This document shows, one piece after another, positions 1-12,407 of a stretch of 64,000 bases of DNA. This stretch comes from Phorcus lineatus (Eukaryota > Mollusca > Gastropoda > Trochida > Trochidae). The notes below the pieces were generated by a model, which worked only from the letters and a program-made list of their open reading frames with translations, ran no database searches and was not told the DNA's origin. The position numbers and the translations under genes were made by a program. The number at the start of each line of letters is the position of its first letter. The first letter of the stretch is position 1. The DNA lies in assembly GCA_921293015.1 (NCBI GenBank), contig OV121088.1:16405645-16469644 (forward strand), written 5' to 3'.

Positions 1-120
1 TTATAAAATGGGAAAATAATGTATCGAATAGAATAAAGTTTTTTGTCGAATAAGTTCATAATTAGTTTCTGATAGAATATGTAGCATTATATATGTTTAT
101 TTTTAATGACAGTTACATCA

Positions 121-330
121 GAATTCGGCTTCATAAACTCACGCCGAAAAACTCTACCTACGTTTACATGTCAACAACTGCACACTTCCGGGTTCGTCGG
201 GCTACTATTACGTCACTAGTACGTGCGCTCATTAATGTTCGGTTGTTTTCGGCTTTCGCTCGGAAAGCGTGACATTGTAAGTTTACCACGAGGGACAAAT
301 TTTTTATCTGGGCGATGTCGTAAGATGTGT
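121..330. promoter_or_regulatory. CpG-dense patch with ETS-like and CRE-like words
   Basis: This short stretch is clearly richer in G+C and in CpG than everything around it. It holds an ETS-like word (CTTCCGGG, near 186) and a CRE-like word (TTACGTCA, near 209), with several further CpGs up to about 270. Such a mix is typical of a CpG-island promoter, which would imply a transcript leaving the window to the left or starting nearby. No TATA box, initiator or open first exon can be assigned. It could equally be a fragment of a CpG-rich transposon end. The minus strand is open from 361 to 164, but the product is not recognisable. Confidence 0.2.
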
Positions 331-360
331 TGTATGATTGAAACATCACGTATCTAATCA

Positions 361-2350
361 CAATAGTTTCTGAGTGGGGTTTTAAAATCCTTTAAAGCAT
401 TTTTGCAAAATGTTAACAATATCACTGGGGTCGATTAAGGACACTGTACACGTGAATGACAGATAATTCAAAACTTTTATTAGATTGTGCAAAATGCCTG
501 AGTTGAAGTGAAATAAAGAAAATTTTAATGGGTTTATAATTTAGGTTCTTTCAATTGGAAATCGGTTTCAATGCGCAAACAATACAATTTGTATTTCTCA
601 ACACAGGAAAACATCAAAAGTGAGCTCAGCTCATATACCCCCTACACATGACACTCATCAATTTGAAAACAGACATCAATCATTGTCTTAGGAACATACA
701 AATGAAATGTAAGGTTTCCAAACTCTATTATCATTCTCCAGAAATAAAATTGATTTCCCTAAACATGTATTTCATTAATTAATAGTTTCTCTTATATTAC
801 CCTACATTTATTTTTGGTGCCATATAGTCAGTCAGTTTACTCTGATATCAACAACTAGCAATCAATGCAATTTATGGACAGCATGCATTTATGGCCAGTA
901 AGCATTCTTAAAGCAAGAGAGCTCTTTAAAAATATGTCCTCATAACTTTTATTGATAATTAAACATATTTTATCACCTAAAAGCATTTTAGCACTTATAA
1001 AGTCCCCACCAGATAACAAAATAGTCGTAGGGATATGTTAGCGTTGTCAAATTTGTACACACAAAAAAAATCTGATTTTCAAAAATCATGGCAGCTACAT
1101 TGCGATACATAAATAACTTGTCTTAAACTGTCAAAAAATGACATCTTAATCGTTAAAATACACGATTTTAGGTTGGAAGAATGCAAAATGATTTTGGGGT
1201 GGAGAATATTTTTATTTTGAACATTGACGTACTTGTGCATACAGACAGACGGGGAACTAAATCGCTAAACATTGAACCTGACAACTTTCGAGTTAGACTA
1301 AAAAATGTTTTAGACATAAGGTAAGTCTTTGTCTTTTATCATACTTTTGGGAAATTTATAAAAGTTTGTTTTATTGTCAACATGCATTTTGCAGGAGGAA
1401 ACATATTTAGCAAATTGGACATTGAAATTGTACTCTTCTTTTCCATTCGAATTTTAAAAATGTGTATTCTTATCGACAAGAAAAGCCTTTAAAAAGGCTA
1501 AGTTGGAGGCACCCTTGTTAGGCTAGGAAATACTGCGAAATCATAGGGTACAAATAGGATTTTCATTACAGCATTAATAGAACAAAAGACCTTTATTTTA
1601 TCTTTTATTTAGAAAAAGTTATACAATTATTTGTTCATAGCATCAAATAATAGAATAGTCAGGCAAACTTGCAGTTATATAAATAGATCTATACAGTTCT
1701 GTTTTAAACAACAGTCACCGATTTATCCCTTGGAACTAGATCTATTTTTAGAATATAGGTCACAATTGATAGCGTCCAGCACCGCACAAAGTGTTCGACT
1801 CTTTTGCAAATTCATAAATCCATATGTATCACTAATTGTTTCTCAACTCTCAAAGATTGCCAGTACAAGATGTATCAAATTAAAGTCTAAAGCATAGTTC
1901 ACTACCTCTATCTTTGTCTGTCACGAAGCGATATCCCACAAATTGACTCGCCTTTATGACATTCTCTACTTATCGACTTGTAGCCGCTTGTTTCTCGCGT
2001 GTGCCGTTGTAAAGGAGGGGTTTTTACTAACATGGAATAGAGTTTTCTAACCTTTCATGCGACATTTACGCGTCTAATTTAGTACACGTGCGGTCATGAA
2101 GAATTGTACTGTCTTTTTTATTCTTAAACACCACTGTTCCCTTTAAATTTTGAGATTTGCAGAGACAATCGTTTTCCGTATTAAAGGTTGCCAATTATTT
2201 CGGAATACCCACATGGTCACGTGGTTCTAAATTTGATACAGATGTGTTCATTGGTTTACGATATTACCGAAATACAAAGAGGCTAAATATGATTGGTTGA
2301 AAGTTCCTTTGAAAATTCCAACTGTGATATAGAGAGAATTTCAGCTGTTA
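361..2350. other. A+T-rich sequence, nothing assigned
   Basis: I see no transposon end, tandem array or convincing exon here. A small CpG-containing stretch lies near 1990-2100, and short open frames are present, but none has a paralogue elsewhere in the window. Confidence 0.5.
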
Positions 2351-2354
2351 AGAT

Positions 2355-2381
2355 GGTTGGAGGCCGGTGGGGCCTCCAACC
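2355..2381. repeat. G+C-rich perfect hairpin
   Basis: Arms GGTTGGAGGCC and GGCCTCCAACC are an exact 11-bp inverted repeat around a 5-base loop. It stands out in A+T-rich surroundings. No T-run follows and nothing ties it to a transposon end, so its role is unknown. Confidence 0.6.
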
Positions 2382-2682
2382 TATAACTTACTTATTTGGT
2401 ATTTCCTTGAAATTCCTGCGTTTTCGACATTTTCATTCTGATAATAATATCTAAATATATGATGCAAACGTTAGAAAAAATATAGAATATTTCAAATCAG
2501 AAAGAATATCCATAAAATGCATAAGTATAGATATAAATCAATTGACTGCATATATCCCAAATATGATACCTATTGATGATTGAGTCTACTAAACTCACCA
2601 GCTGTCAATGACCTACTTGTATCATAGTAGAACTTAGGTCTTAATTTCTTGATGAAAGGAAAAAAGGATTCTATTTTTATTT

Positions 2683-3408
2683 TCATTTTGATGGAACCAT
2701 ACATTTCTTCACAGTCCATTTAAAATATCCATGGCATTCACCGATGTCCGTCAACTAGGTACAGTTTTGTCATAAGTCATATGTATAGAGTACTCTTTCT
2801 AGTTCATAAACAGAAGTAAAATGATGACTCAGAATTGTGTTCATTATTTTTAAGTAATTAATCAGATAGCGAATATGAATACATGACAAATATGACAGGA
2901 TAACAACATGATAATGACACCCTTTATAGAGTACTTACATTTATGATTAGGTTTGATCCACATCTTGAAATAAAAGTCTCAATCACACAGGGTTGGTAGT
3001 TCATTAACTTCATTACAACGAGTGGATAATGTTACCTTTCCTAGTTAGCTATTACTACTACACTCTTCAAAACTTTTATGTTTTCGTTGGTAAAAAGTAG
3101 CGAATCCATATTTACCAAGTTGTTTGGAGAATTTCTTCCCCATTCCTCTTGAGATGTCATGACCAGATGTTGAAATGTCTGACATATGTAGCGACGGTCG
3201 AGTTTAATAATTTGGGTCTTAGAGTGGGTTTATATTTGGTGTTCTGGAAGGACACTGCAAACTTTCGACACTAGCTCGAAATGTTATTTTTACCCTGACC
3301 TGAATGTGAAATAGGGTAATCTTACTGGAACATTTCCCTCTATGGATGGAATATGTGGAATCGTGTTACGCCCAAGGCAACTGTTGATGGACCGAGGTGA
3401 TGTCAAGT
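2683..3408 (-). pseudogene. Exon-like fragments of module A copy 1, broken by a MITE
   Basis: Two blocks shared with copy 2 look like exons on the minus strand. The upstream one (about 3332-3408) ends at GTAAGA, a good splice donor; copy 2 has GTGAGA at the same point. The downstream one (2683-2754) starts after a CTAG acceptor-like word. It reads 23 codons to TGA, beginning LTDIGECHGYFKW and ending KKCMVPSK. Phases agree (both phase 0). The upstream block is cut at a TTAA by the element at 3412-3884, and its far side has lost the frame, so this copy cannot make the full peptide. I do not recognise the family. The coding reading rests on conservation and splice-like borders only, so chance remains possible. 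Confidence 0.3.
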
Positions 3409-3411
3409 TAA

Positions 3412-3884
3412 AGAGCCACTACGTGATTTTCATAACATATTATTTACCTTTGTTACGAATCTAAATGTCATATGTGGCGATATACAATCAAAACATCTTA
3501 AATTTTCATGTCCAAAAGACATTTATATGACACATACTGGTTTTCTATGAAAATCTAAAAAAACAGCCTTATAAATGCATAAAGGTGTAGATATCACGTC
3601 CAATATACATGGATACTAGTTATATAACCTAACAAACACTATCAACTCCCAACTGCCCTCCTGGCTTTTTTAGATAAGTCCCCAAAATTACGTTTGACAA
3701 TTTGACGCGCACCACTGTCCGGTTTTCGATCATAATTGCGACGTTCTACCTTCACATTGTCACTGTAAAAAAAACCAATAAGCTTTAAAGTGTGTCTTTT
3801 TGGTAACAGTCGATAATTCACGATCAAATGACACCATTGATTAAGTTTGGCATTTATGACTCCAACAACTCACGGAGTGGCTCT
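3412..3884. mobile_element. MITE with TTAA flanks
   Basis: The ends are inverted repeats (AGAGCCACTACGTGA against AGAGCCACTCCGTGA, 14 of 15 identical). The element is bracketed by TTAA at 3408-3411 and at 3885-3888, the target duplication known for piggyBac-type transposons. It encodes no transposase; the open minus frame at 3642-3827 lies inside it and has no recognisable motif. The matching module at 12.3-12.6 kb lacks these ends, so the insertion is younger than the module A duplication. The piggyBac assignment rests on TTAA alone and is tentative. Confidence 0.65.
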
Positions 3885-4200
3885 TTAAGATTCAGTTGAT
3901 AAGATGTCTGTGTATAAGGTATTGCATTATCCATTAATCTGATGAATTTATTAATAGGGAGAATGATCGTTTCTCCGACAGTTAAACTACTTCATTTCAG
4001 ACGAAACCGTGATTCATCATCAACCACAGACTCCTAATGGTTTCAAGTTTCATGTATTTTTCATGCTGTAAAGAATAAATAAATCTAAAACAATGTTTGC
4101 CTACATGTTTTCAGGGTTAACTGTACTATTTGCTCTCTCTTCTAATCTTAAGTATAAGAAGAGAAGAAAATATTATTTATGTATAGTATGAAAAGGTTTC

Positions 4201-4260
4201 TTAATGACAACAGAGGTGACCGATGTCGTGCCATCTAGTGTTTTTCCGTATCTTAAACAT
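4201..4260 (-). pseudogene. Conserved 20-codon block of module A, copy 1
   Basis: On the minus strand this reads ATG, then 18 codons, then TAA, and contains NTRWHDIGHLCCH. The corresponding block at 12977-13036 reads NTRWHDIGYFCCN with the same terminal TAA and no gaps. Across the eight-codon core NTRWHDIG all four base differences are silent third-position changes. That is the pattern left by protein-level selection, although the sample is very small. An AG lies just upstream. No family is recognised. Confidence 0.3.
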
Positions 4261-4840
4261 CCTTAATGACCAATCAAATAGTTATGCATAACGCCTGTTA
4301 GCTTAATTACTCAAAAACCGATGTCCCTATTATTACCCAGTTTGTGAATAATTACTTCTGTTCTTAGAGCTTCTAATATGAAGATTCAGTCAAAGCCGAT
4401 AATCACATAATGATGTAAATAAAAATTCATTTCATATAATGACTTTCATTCATACGTTGATGACTTGCTGTTTTCAAAGGAATATCTCGAATATTTTACT
4501 TTTCTTCTTTTTTAACAAGCTTATGAGCGAGATCTTTGTTACTTTACATTTTGTAATAGGCAATTTTAGAAAGGTTAATTTGAATTAAAGATCAACAATC
4601 GTTGTTGTTTCAAGTTTGACCGTTGAAGAGTAGTGTAACAGCAACAACAAGAACAAATTTCAAGAACAAAGACCTTGTCATCAATACACTCAATGGCAAG
4701 AAATGTCACCACCTATAATGCAAGATAATTTAATCCACGAGGGATAAACAAAACACGGAACACAAAGTAACACCATGTGTTCAGAAGCCAACCATCAAAA
4801 TTAATATCTTTTGAAACATTATTTGGTCATGTTTAAAGAG

Positions 4841-5218
4841 TGAGTGAGTGAGTGAGTTGGGGTTTAACGTGCTTTGAACAATATTTCAGTTATTAAACAC
4901 GTGGATGACAAGCATCCAAAAGAGAGTGGACAGACAATGGAGAAAGGGATCGAAAGGATGAGAGAAAAGACGGAAAGAAAGGCATAGTGAGAGAAAGAAA
5001 GCAGGTTTCAGAAGGACTCAATATAGTCTGGCTTCCACCCGTCGACCTGTCCAGCTTGAGTGTCCCTACCAGGAGCATGTACGCTCCGGCTGGCATAGCT
5101 CTCAGGGTCTCTGAAGCACGCAAACCACCACACAACGATAAGGTATTGAGTCCAGTGGTGGCATGTTTAAAGAAAACTATCAAACTATCATTTAGGGAAA
5201 TGTTGATTTGGAATCCCC
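4841..5218. repeat. Dispersed repeat, copy 1, led by a GAGT microsatellite
   Basis: The copy begins with five GAGT units (4841-4860) and continues into a purine-rich stretch and then CGTCGACCTGT near 5040. The same succession of blocks recurs at about 6040-6680: an ACAATATTTCAGT block, the purine-rich AGAGA stretch, CGTCGACCTGT, and GGCATAGCTCTCAG. Both strands show open frames through it, but they follow the repeat and do not represent a gene. It looks like a high-copy non-autonomous element of the kind common in mollusc genomes; I cannot name the family. Confidence 0.7.
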
Positions 5219-5517
5219 ATCCTGCTTCATCAGCGTAATTGAATCGGCTCCTTCCATATACCCTGATATCCTTAAAGCCAAAAGCCTCGTATCGCTAGCT
5301 ATCTAGCCAGCCAATGAGACGACTCACATCCAGCAACAGGGGCAAAACCTGGATGGAAAATTCAAGAAAATTTAAGAGTGGCTTCAAGCTCCTTAGATGA
5401 CGACATTTCATTGGCTTAAACAATAACAGGTGAGCACAGCCAATAACATCAAGAGATCAGGGTATATGGAAGGAGCTGGATCAGCGGATTCAATTACGCT
5501 AATGCAGCAGGATGCAA
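5219..5517. mobile_element. Non-autonomous inverted-repeat element (MITE), copy 1
   Basis: The termini are an imperfect inverted repeat of about 50 bp. The left end runs from CATCCTGCTTCATCAGCG through CTCCTTCCATATACCCTGAT; the right end (about 5457-5517) is its reverse complement and closes with GCAGCAGGATG. The interior matches 6276-6596, including CCAATGAGACGACTC. No transposase is encoded. AATCCC occurs close outside both ends, but an exact target duplication is not resolved. Confidence 0.75.
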
Positions 5518-6039
5518 AATCCCAGTCCAAATTAGTAAATTTAAGTGTTTTAAGAACTGCGTTTTGTTTTCATTTGTTAAAATATTGCAAGGTAGTATAT
5601 TTTGCGGTATTTGCCGCTAGTAGAATTAGCCGGAAACCTAAGAATACCTCATATTAGAACAGTGGTTGAATAGGAATTAATGACTGGGTTAGTTGATAAA
5701 CCAATTTGAATGGCAAAGTCTTGGTTACCTATCTGAATGGTTACTGTTAAGAAACAATTACAAATCCTTCTCTCTATTACAAAGATTCAATAAGGAAATG
5801 CACAATTTGAAATATATACACGCCAATACGCACGGAACGCATATAAGATTAAATTAGCTCTTTTTCCCTATGGTAATCATCCATTCTAAAATCAACTGTT
5901 AGTCGTAAGTTTTGTAACGCTCTCTTTGTCACATGTGAATTGAATATTGGCATACATGGTGTAACTGGTCTACATGCTTTGAAGATGATGTTAAACATGA
6001 AGTTCTGTATTGAAATCCAAAATTAAATGATTGGGTTAT
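5518..6039. other. Spacer between two repeat copies
   Basis: A+T-rich sequence without recognisable exons or element ends. Confidence 0.5.
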
Positions 6040-6680
6040 TTTGGATTTAATGTATTGTCAACAATATTTCAGTCATGCCACACGTCTGTATGAAAGGAGA
6101 GAGAACATATCAAGGAGAATAAGGATTTGAATATAGAGGGAACAGACGGAAGGAAAGTCCAAGTTAGAGATAGAGAGCAGGTTTTTAAAAACAAAAAATG
6201 TGTACATGACTCCCCGTCGACCTGTACATTTCTAGCTAAAAGGAGCATGTAAGCTTCAGCTGGCATAGCTCTCAGCATCCTGCTAAATCCGCTCAGCTCC
6301 ATCATAATACCCTGATCGCTTTCAAGCCAAAAGCCTCGTATCGCTATCTATATAACCAGCCAATGAGACGACTCGCATCAAGCAACAGCGGCACAACCCG
6401 GATGGAAAAAATCCGTTGACTTCAAGATAATCACTTCAAGCTCCTTGCTTAATGACATTTACTTGGCTGGGAAAAAAATCGGTGAACTTAGCCACGAATA
6501 TCAAACCGATCCAACCGTACTAGGCATTTGGCTCGAATAAAATCAGGGTGTAAGGAAGGAGCAGAGCGGATTCATATACGCTGATTCAGCAGGATCAGCT
6601 CGCAGGGTCTTAAAAGCGTCCAAACCACCATCATCCAAATAGTGGTATGATTCAAGCGCTTGAACTTCACGATTAAAATT
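6040..6680. repeat. Dispersed repeat, copy 2, split by a MITE
   Basis: This is a homologue of 4841-5218 that has lost the GAGT leader. It is continuous up to 6275, interrupted by the element at 6276-6596, and resumes with CAGGGTCTTAAAAGCG, matching CAGGGTCTCTGAAGCACG of copy 1. Copy 1 therefore shows the empty site. Confidence 0.75.
6276..6596. mobile_element. MITE copy 2, nested in the dispersed repeat
   Basis: Its ends are CATCCTGCTAAATCCGCTCAG and, on the right, CTGATTCAGCAGGAT. The host repeat is duplicated on both sides as AGCTCTCAG (6267-6275) and AGCTCGCAG (6597-6605), eight of nine bases identical. An 8- or 9-bp duplication fits a hAT- or Mutator-like transposase supplied in trans. 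The interior matches the copy at 5219-5517, including the words CCAATGAGACGACTC and AGCCTCGTATCGCTA. Confidence 0.75.
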
Positions 6681-9600
6681 TAACTGGCACAATCTGACCG
6701 AATACGCAAGTTGAAGCCCTATAATGGTAACTGATACCAAGCAGTTGAAATTTAATGAACCCGCCTAAGGGTCACTCAATGAAAAGAGATGCATTACATT
6801 AAAAATGAGGTTATTTGCACTGAATTTGTTTTCAGATTTCTCAGATTTCTATTGAAAGTAATTCGATCAGGATTAAAGTTAACAAGAATTTTATCAGATT
6901 AGGGCTCAAGGCCTACCTGTAATAAAAACTTTACACTACATCTCATGCTATCTTTCCGATCATTGTCATCTGGAAATGTAAGAAATGTGATATGAGGGGA
7001 AAAACAAATTACAGTTTTCTTTGTTCAAGTGATTTAATTCAATTCGAGCAGTAATCAAAGACACACTTTATTCTTATAGCACCGCATTGGTTCGACCAAA
7101 ACCAATGAAGTCTTTTTTGCGTGATGAAATCTTTATAATGTATGTAACATTGAATAAGTATATGAATATGTATACGAAATTGCAGAATTAAATATACGTA
7201 TCAGCTTCTTTAATTGAATGTTACCATCAATGCATATTTCGAAGAATGAATAATTTGAATAACGCGCGTTTTATGCCGAAAATTAATCGTGGCATTGAGG
7301 GTTTCTTCTCATCAGGTGTTCCGACCTAATGCAAGACAAGAATGATCTGTGGTAGTTGAAACAGTTTATTTTTAGATTTTGTTACATATCAACAAAGCCT
7401 TTGTAAAGCCTTTATTCATCAGACAATCCGCCCGTATAGATATCTAATCAAAATAGCAACAAGCTGTTATTAACATCATAATATCAATTACATGAATGTG
7501 TGAATGAAAGTTTATATACTTCAGCCTTCATAAGTCACTGACCTATCTGATGGCAGTGTCTTATAATTAAAGTGGCAATAGCATGTTTTTTGAAGGATTT
7601 ATTTTCTCAGATATTCCCCAATAAACATTAGTTTCTGCCAAAAGTGTAATTATCAGGGGTTCAAAACATTCTGTTTCTCAACCCAATCCTCCTTAGTCGT
7701 GAAAGAATTTTTTTTGCACTCTCTAATTGACTCTTTTCTCAGTCACACGGATACTATTTTTCATTACATACGCATTTAATAGCACAGTTCTTTATTTTGT
7801 TACTGTTTTGCACAAAATAATTTCACAGAAATGGTTATCCAAAATATTCATTAGCAACGAACATAAAAAAAACAGCAAAGCATGTTACCTCAAAGTATGA
7901 CTGGGGATATTGAATCTCATTAACAGTGTATCCAAAAGCCTAGTTCTCTTCGGTATATAAGGATTATGGGTAGAGACATCTGTCACATAAGTAAATATAT
8001 TTTACCTATATCATACAGGAAGTAATCATGTTCATTCATTCAAGATCATTGAACATGTTAATGTTATATTCAATAATACCAAAAAAATAAAAGATTAATA
8101 AGGTGTTAGGCGTGTATTATCAATGGTAACATTCTAGGCGAAAATTTATTGTCGTTTCTGCTATAACAGAGCATTATCAGTGTCAACCAATCGGGCTTTG
8201 GCTTTAAACTCTAACAATAATAGAAAAGGGCAAATTGTACCTAATTTCAAAAATTATCTTTGTTGTGGCTTTTTTGTTTACTTCATTGTAACTACTCGTC
8301 ATGTATACATGTTAAAAAGATATAAAAGTATCGAGGCTCAACCGTACACAAGCACAGTGTCTTTGCTGATGGCTATTAGAAATGGCATTTAACCAATGTT
8401 GGAAACATAAAGAATTGCTTTTATACAATCAAATGCGGTCTTGATTAGTAGCAGTGATCATTGCACATTGTCATCAACTACATATTTCAAACTACAACTA
8501 TATCAGTAGCGGTTATACTTGCAATCTTCAGAAACTCTAAATGCGCTATAATAAACGGGAATATACTAAGAAGATATCAATGTACATTTGCACAACATAA
8601 GTTTTTATATTTAAATGAGATAGTTGGGTATTATGCACGGTAGACTATTAGAAGATATCAAAGTACATTTTAACATGATGCAGTATATTTGTCAGATAGC
8701 AGGGCATCACAGTACGTAGCCGTTAAACACTATAGTATATTTCGAGGACATCACAGTTCATTTTATAACATAAGATGAAATTAGATGAAGAAAGATCAAT
8801 GAAAATGTTTTATTTATATATAAATTCATTTTTTCAATTTCATTCTACTTTTATGGTATCTTCTCTAGAAAGCGCCAACACAATTATTTGTGTATAGTTT
8901 ATTTACTAAAATATCGCTTTTATTCTCTTCGTATTTACTTATTCCATCGTAAGGAATATGGAAACAAGATTCACTCATTTATAAACTGATGAGGGCCCGA
9001 AAGGATAATGAGGTCATGGTAAAGATGCAGATGTTTCTATTTCATGAACTCAGCATATGAAGCTGGGTAAAATACAAGTATTTATGTAGATAAAGGGTCT
9101 AGATGCCATCATAGTAAGGATTACAATGATCCATTTTCATGATAGGAGCAATATATGAAAATTTTGTCTATAAAACTTGCAATTGCAAACCATTAACCGT
9201 AACTTTATTCGTTGCTAGATTTTTTTAATGGGAAATAGTTAAATTGACTCTTATAAAAGATATTGAGGTATTCTTGGAATATACTCTCAAGACTTCTGAA
9301 ACTTTGAAGGTAAAGTAGGAAGAATCAATTGAATCAGGGAACTTGAAATGAGTACGTCAACAATTTCTTAAAACATTTTTTCCTCAATAGATAATTTAAA
9401 AGGATGTGTTTAATTGTGAATATGACCTCCAGAAATCCTACGAACGAATATTGTTTTTTAAAAATTCTATTCTAATTGTTATTCGTGTTATCTGCTGATT
9501 ATTCATAACATCAAGCAAACCCCTTTTTCAATAACTACTTGCTCTTTGGTATGACGGTAAAGAGTTTGTAATCAATGTTTTTTACAACATTTGAAATGTG

Positions 9601-11689
9601 GACTTCTGTTCTAGTTTAAAGAATGATTTGTAGAGTAAATGAAACCAATTTATTAACCTTTTGGGAAGTATGCGTTACTAGGGTCCAGGAACTGAACATC
9701 ATACGTATATTTGAACTAGACTATTCACAAAGCTATAAGAGTTCTATTGACAAATGATGAAACTATTGGATATCAAGATTATTGTTAGAGATTTAAGCAT
9801 TAAGAAATTATAAACATCAATTCTTATCAATCCAAATCAGAAATATATTAAATCAGGAATGGGATGGAAACCAAAATCAAAAGCTTCGTAACCTTCAAAC
9901 TCAAAAGTATTCTTATTGAAATCCAAAATCTATTTTGGTTTTAGAATTGGATCCTTGCTGAGAGACCCAAAGGGGAATACCTTTGTCAAATTCAATTATC
10001 TACAATTCTTTAAATAATTAAAGGTGCTACCGCGCGCAAGTCAATGCGATCACACTCTTGTTCAGTTAATAATGGAATCGAAGAGCTTTTTAATGGAAAC
10101 TTCTTTGCATACAATGTTGCCATTAAAACTTTTTCATATTTACGAAACGCTATCCTATTGATTCAGCAACTTATTACTGTTCACTGGGGATGAACCCTTG
10201 GAACCCTGCTTGGAAACTTATTTGCCAAAGTAGTTTTTCCATACACCTTGTATTCATCTTAAAGTTTTTACTTTGATTCAACCAAGACACGTATTCTGCT
10301 AATAAATGCATCTGATATTCAAAATCCCAAGTTTTTAAACTGCCATTTCATTCATTTGATGTCGAGAGATATTTCGGTATTTTGAGACCGTGAGTATAAA
10401 CATCAAACAAAAATAGATTTTTAAAAATCATTGAATTTTTTTAAGCAAAACACTCCCAATCATTTGCAGACTTAAACATTTCAAATTTGTTCTTATCAGC
10501 AGAATAATGACAGATTTTGTCCAGGACATCATTGATCCACTGTAACGTTCAAAAACAATTTAAAAGGCTGTAGGTCATTGTTTAGATAAAATCATCAATC
10601 ACGATTCTACACAGTAATTCAAAGCCACTTGTTATGTTTCAGGACATAGAAAATACAAAATAAAAGGTGCAATTGAGACTCGAAAGAGGGAAGCATGTTA
10701 TTTGGACAGTGGACAATTTTCTACGTAAAAAATTAAAACTGAATTAGGAAATAGCCCCATGACGTACAAACACTTTCTCGATTTATACAAGTATATACTT
10801 TTCTACAGGAATTAAACTTAAGAATGGAAATTGAAAATTAAGAGAAGAAAACCATTTATAAAAATTAGTAGATCGTTGTTAAATTCAAATTATTCACACG
10901 TTTATTGTCTATTCTTAAAATGAGGTACATGAAGATTGTCATTCAAAGTTTTAAATGGCATTCAGAAGTGATGTAAATAAGGAAAACGCGATATCTGGAT
11001 ATACAACTTCTTTATTTTCAAATTCAAATTCAAAGTTTTGGAATATATGCTTACTTTTCCATCAACAACATGCGGTAAAATACAAGTATGTTAACTTTAT
11101 TACAAACTGAATGCATTTTCAAGTTTGGATACATGAGTGTCAAGGACTTAAGTAATGCCCGTCAATTAAGAAACTGACTTTACTTATAAAGTAAGTCTTA
11201 CGAACTTCTTTTCTTTGGGGTTAATTTTGCTTGATTTAATTGATGAAAGTATACGGATCACACTCATGAATCAAACATTTAGCCTTTTTCTCTAAATGCA
11301 AGTCTTCAAGTGCATAGAATGTTCTAGAAGTACTACATCAAACTAGCCAAGTTTTTCTCTTTAATATCTCAAAGAAAATGAAATAGCAGGTGGAATTCTC
11401 TATTGACATTTGCAATTTAGTTAAATGATCCGGCATGGATCAAATACTTTCCAGAATTCCGATTCTTATTCAAAAGAAACACATCCTGTTTTGCCTCAAG
11501 GAATCTTAATATCCTTTGATTTTGGCTTTTGACAGAAACCTTCCACGCAATGGATACCAACAAGTGTTTGCGATTTGAAATATTGATTTAATTGTAATTC
11601 ATATAATGAATGTATTCATGAAAGATTTTACATTGCAGCTATCTGTATTCAAATTATACACATACCTCCTAAAAACTATTCATTAATTG
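6681..11689. other. A+T-rich stretch with weak local repeats
   Basis: Around 8568-8780 a motif close to AGATATCAA.GTACATTT recurs three or four times at intervals of 50-90 bases, which suggests an eroded tandem array. On the minus strand 11428-11597 is open for about 56 codons, with a middle reading FLEAKQDVFLLNK and ending at TAA. It has no paralogue here and is not distinguishable from chance. I see no transposon ends and no RNA gene. Confidence 0.4.
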
Positions 11690-12151
11690 ATATCTATATC
11701 TGGTATCTGAACATACGATGAAGAAGATAACGTAAGAGATAATAGAGAGTAATTCAAATGCAAACGGAATATTCATGAAAGGCATGAGATACAGATATAA
11801 ATCCATTAACTACTAATGTTGCATGTACATAACCCCAAATGGATTAACTATTGATTATTGGGAGTATTAATCTCACCAGATGTTGTTGATCTCTTTTGAA
11901 TGAGGCAACTACCTAGGTCCTAATTTATTGATGAAAAGAAAACAGGATTATCTTTTTAAGATCTATTTGAAAGGACCATTAATTACGTCACAGTCCATTT
12001 AAAATCTTCACAGGCACTCACTGATGTCCGTCGACTAGATACAGAGTTAACATAGATCATATGTATGGAGATCTATTTCTAATTCATACACTTTAAACAT
12101 TTTGAAAATTTACTTTAGTCCACAAGGTTTCGTCGAAGTTGCGGCGAAGTC

Positions 12152-12177
12152 CTTTGCATCCTTTTAGGCAAAGGACG
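12152..12177. repeat. Short hairpin
   Basis: TCCTTTGC and GCAAAGGA form an 8-bp inverted repeat around about ten bases. No function can be assigned. Confidence 0.4.
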
Positions 12178-12407
12178 GAAAAGTCGATGAAATCTTTTTC
12201 AAGAATTCCGAGACTTCTCCATTCCTTTGGCAATGTCATGACCAGTGTCTGACACATGTAGTGATTATTTTACAAGTCGGTCAAATACAATAATTTGGGT
12301 GTTCGAGTAGGTTTCTATATGGTGTTCGGGAAGGTCAATGCAGATTTTCGACATACGCTTGGCAGGTTAGTTTACCCTTACGTGTATGAGAAAAAGTGTT
12401 ATCTCAC

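Larger units (their letters stand above)
2440..4580. repeat. Duplicated module A, copy 1
   Basis: This segment matches 11690-13370 in the same orientation and order over several blocks: about 2560-2820, 3200-3410, 4210-4270 and 4400-4560 here, against 11830-12080, 12285-12490, 12975-13040 and 13190-13350 there. The matches are strong within blocks and weak between them, as expected for an old segmental duplication about 9 kb apart. Copy 1 also carries a 473-bp MITE insertion that copy 2 lacks. Confidence 0.75.

Noticed and set aside
3642-3827. 61-codon minus-strand frame rich in basic residues
   Set aside because: It lies wholly within the TTAA-flanked MITE, which is too small to encode a transposase.
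4893-5238. Open frames on both strands of the dispersed repeat, with a similar frame at 6069-6305
   Set aside because: Similarity between the two copies is explained by the repeat itself, and the second copy is cut by a MITE; no known domain is visible.
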